From positions 1 to 56,769 of the forward strand of contig JADLCD010000078.1 of assembly GCA_020847395.1 (NCBI GenBank): a DNA stretch of 56,769 nt, given 5' to 3'. Numbering within the stretch: position 1 is the stretch's first letter; each line of letters begins with the position of its first letter. Positions 54,465 through 56,769 of this stretch are shown here, piece by piece. The notes under the pieces were generated by a model. That model was not told the origin of the DNA, did not search any database, and saw only the letters and a program-made list of their open reading frames with translations. The stretch comes from Chitinophagaceae bacterium. GTDB taxonomy: Bacteria > Bacteroidota > Bacteroidia > Chitinophagales > Chitinophagaceae. Both the position numbers and the translations under genes were made by a program.

Positions 54465-56556
54465 TTATTGTTTCCTTATAGCTTTAAATACTACTGAAGC
54501 AGGAATTGTTGCCGGGTTTGTTTTGCTTGTATCTACCGCACGTATTACTTTTCCGGTAAAAATTCCTTCAACAAATTGATTGGCTTGCCCGTAAACTGAT
54601 ACCTCGGTTGAGCCTTCTTTAATTATATAAGCTTCGGCGCCGGCATTAATAAATCCTCCCGGTGTATTATAGGTTCCCGGACTTGCATTGCCGCTAAACG
54701 AAAAAGATACTGAGGCATATTTTGAATTACCAAAATTGTAGTTTTTTGTCGTGCCTGAAATGCTGGTTGTAGTACCCGATCTGGAAGCCTCTGTTTTATC
54801 TACAGGCGCGGCAATATTATAAACAGTAGTATCAATGGTAACCTTTATTGTTGAAGAATCGGTTGCAGATGCCGCGTTTACTCTTATACTTACCTCATCA
54901 CTTGCTGTAGCGTCTTCATTATCAGTAACAGTAATTCTGTATACATATGTGCCTTCATTTATAAACGATACGTTTGTTGACATGCTGGCAGGCTGTGAAA
55001 TAACATCGCCGGAGGGGCCACTAACTTTTTGCCACAAGTAAGACGAAATTCTTCCATCGGGGTCGCTGGCTGTAGCAGATAAATATACCTGTGCGCCTAC
55101 TGATACTTCCTGGTCATTTCCTGCATTTACAACGGGAGGTTTATTCTGTCTGCAACTTTGTATGCTTCCAATATCCTTCACACCTTTTGGAAATGCCATG
55201 GCTGTATCTTTCAATAAAATAAATTCGGAGTTGTAAAACCTAAACTGTATAGAAGGCTTATCGGTTAAACAGGTTTCTCCCTCTGCCACCATAAACTTTC
55301 CGCTACTGTCAATATTGGCTTTTTGTAAATAGTTTGTACCATTATACAAATACAACAAACCTCCATTTTTTAGTACACGGCTATCACAAACGGCCAATTT
55401 CCCTTTTAAAATATTGGTTTGCGATGTATCATCAACTACAAGGTTGCCGAGGTCTGTGTCTTCAGTAAATGGCCCAACTTTAAAGATAGCAGTATTATTA
55501 TTGCATGGGGTTAACCAAAGTGTGATGAGCATACTGTCGCGTGAACCCATAAAATTAATTAATCCTGTTGAGTCTGTAAGATTCTCCTGGTGCATTACAG
55601 AATGAGTAGAAATACTGAATTTTTTATACATAACAGGAGCATTATTTTTATTTACAAAGCGCGCTTTAATTTTATACAACGGTAGTCCTTGTCTGCTATA
55701 ATAATCATAATTCCAAAAACTAAAGTGCGACACTTTTCCCGAAAACCTATTTCCATCTTTTGAAGCAATACCTTCTTCCTTCCAAAGCCCGTCTTTTTCA
55801 TCCATATACCACAGCGGTATGGTTGCCTGAGCCTGGCCGAGCAACTCATCGGGTATTTCAGAACTAATGGTTGCTGGTTTGCCCTGTGCCAATTGCAGTT
55901 TTTCACCTGTTTCAGTTTCCATTTCCACATTTAGCATACCAAAGCTTATGAGTTGCACTTCCTCTTCGCTACCGGTAACACCAACCAGGTTGCCTGGCAT
56001 GGTTTTAAGGAAGTCGCCGGCTGTAGGGTTTAAATATTTTGCATATATATTTACCTTTCCGGTATAAGGTGTTTTATCTGCATCTTTTACAACAGAACCA
56101 GGCTCAAAAATTATTTTTGAATCTCCATCTGTTGAAACAGTACCACCGGCTGATGCATCAAAAGTTGCGGTAAGTGTACGCTTTAAGAGTTTTATTTCAA
56201 GCTTATTTTCTTGTGCGGGATCAATGTTCATTGTTTTCAGTCCTTTAAAAAACCCTTCTTTTTCTATTTGAATAAACCCATTGCGTTGCATAATTTTTAC
56301 ATTGCTAAATGAAAAATTGCCCAACTCGTTTGTTTGGGTAGACGATCCTCCAACCTTGACCGAGGCATTTTTTACCGGCTGGTCTTGTTCATCCACCACT
56401 TTGCCAGATATATTTACGACGACTTCTTTGTCGGCGGGCACTTTGTCGTCCGGGGGGGGTGATTATATCGTTCTTTTTACACCATACACCTAAGGTTGAC
56501 ATAAGCAGTAGTAATAATAAAGCCCGGAGCTTTTTAGAGGCTAATGAATTGTTCAT
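54465..56556 (-). CDS. Surface lipoprotein with CarboxypepD-like and PKD domains, frameshifted at a G8 tract
   Basis: The ATG at 56556 opens a lipoprotein signal with its Cys at residue 26 (MSTLGVWCKKNDIITPP). Ten codons later the frame breaks in a run of eight Gs (plus strand, 56452-56459). Deleting one G joins it to the long frame at 54465-56441 (TPPDDKVPADKEVVVNISGK), giving 696 residues; the 2092-base span (3n+1) agrees. The body has a carboxypeptidase-regulatory-like domain (VNISGKVVDEQDQPVKNASV), a large middle region, and a PKD domain (PPVVNAGNDQEVSVGAQVYL ... YVYRITVTDNEDATASDEV). As given, the long frame would lack its export signal. It could be phase-variable expression or a homopolymer error. 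Function: probably a surface-exposed binding protein. Confidence 0.78.
56452..56459 (+). repeat. G8 homopolymer at the frame break of the lipoprotein gene
   Basis: Eight Gs (Cs on the coding strand) sit right behind the lipobox codons. Seven would keep the reading frame intact. Confidence 0.95.
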
Positions 56557-56580
56557 AGTTCGTAAGTATTTAATGTTATA

Positions 56581-56619
56581 ACTGTGCGAACAATTTATTT
56601 GTTCGTGCATTATCACAGT
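56581..56619. promoter_or_regulatory. Nested palindrome upstream of the lipoprotein gene
   Basis: CGAACAA (56587-56593) pairs with TTGTTCG (56599-56605); just outside, ACTGTG (56581-56586) pairs with CACAGT (56614-56619). It lies 25 bp before the ATG on the minus strand. It could be an operator or a 5' leader structure. Confidence 0.4.
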
Positions 56620-56720
56620 GTACGTTTATACATATAAAACTGGTAAATGGCAGGAGATTCAGAAGATATAGTACGGGAAGGATTATTGGTTATAAAAATA
56701 GCGTGAATATTTGCGGAGTA

Positions 56721-56743
56721 CAATAGCACAAAAGTTGTAGATG
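56721..56743 (+). repeat. 23-bp repeat, copy 2, at the right edge
   Basis: It is identical to 54273-54295. The window ends 26 bp later, so a larger element may continue to the right. Confidence 0.85.
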
Positions 56744-56769
56744 GATTTCTGTTCCCAAAGTTGGGGAAA

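Overview
The window looks like a chromosomal segment of a Bacteroidota bacterium, most likely of the Chitinophagaceae or a close relative. The grounds are a SusC/SusD pair, PorP/SprF plus type IX secretion (T9SS) sorting domains of both type A and type B, many Gfo/Idh/MocA proteins with Tat signals, a long Bacteroidota-type NusB, and promoters of the TTG...TAnnTTTG kind. No rRNA, tRNA, CRISPR array, transposase or phage gene was seen.

Layout. (1) 1-7141, plus strand: the end of what looks like an aryl-polyene/flexirubin-type lipid pigment locus. It holds an MMPL exporter fused to a PlsC acyltransferase and a methyltransferase (cut by the left edge), a CrtI-like FAD oxidoreductase, a C45-type N-terminal-nucleophile acyltransferase/hydrolase and AcpS, all with overlapping stop/start codons. 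(2) 7241-20774: a LacI-type regulator (minus) facing a sugar-use operon (plus): PmoA-family protein, ThuA-like protein, two exported Gfo/Idh/MocA proteins, an SDR dehydrogenase, SusC, SusD and, after a terminator, mannonate dehydratase UxuA. It has no glycoside hydrolase or lyase, which suggests an oxidative, uronate-directed utilization locus. A 28-bp LacI-like operator lies in the divergent gap. (3) 20834-28332: small secreted proteins and a minus-strand operon of a type B T9SS adhesin, SprF-like protein and OmpA/TPR/PD40 protein. (4) 28527-32047: CBS-domain protein, SMP-30 lactonase, sugar nucleotidyltransferase, DUF6089-like barrel. (5) 32415-41319: UbiD decarboxylase, AsnB, and a WYL regulator followed by a Tat-exported Gfo/Idh/MocA protein translationally coupled to a large FAD/Fe-S dehydrogenase. 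(6) 41508-48590: DUF3347 lipoprotein, an unknown secreted protein, a housekeeping operon nusB-DUF1573-yajC-small membrane protein-coaE (minus), and a serine hydrolase. (7) 48650-56769: a very short membrane protein gene (38 aa), a frameshifted PID-CTERM-like small gene, a 1401-residue T9SS type A propeller/MopE protein, a 620-bp gap full of structured repeats, and a surface lipoprotein gene broken at a run of eight Gs.

Most notable beyond ordinary annotation: the G8 tract just behind the lipobox of the last gene (phase variation or a sequencing error); three 56-bp repeats, each behind a hairpin whose stem differs in sequence but stays paired; the 38-aa membrane protein; the frameshifted PID-CTERM gene; the triple-fusion exporter; and short-word degenerate tracts that sit next to gene ends.
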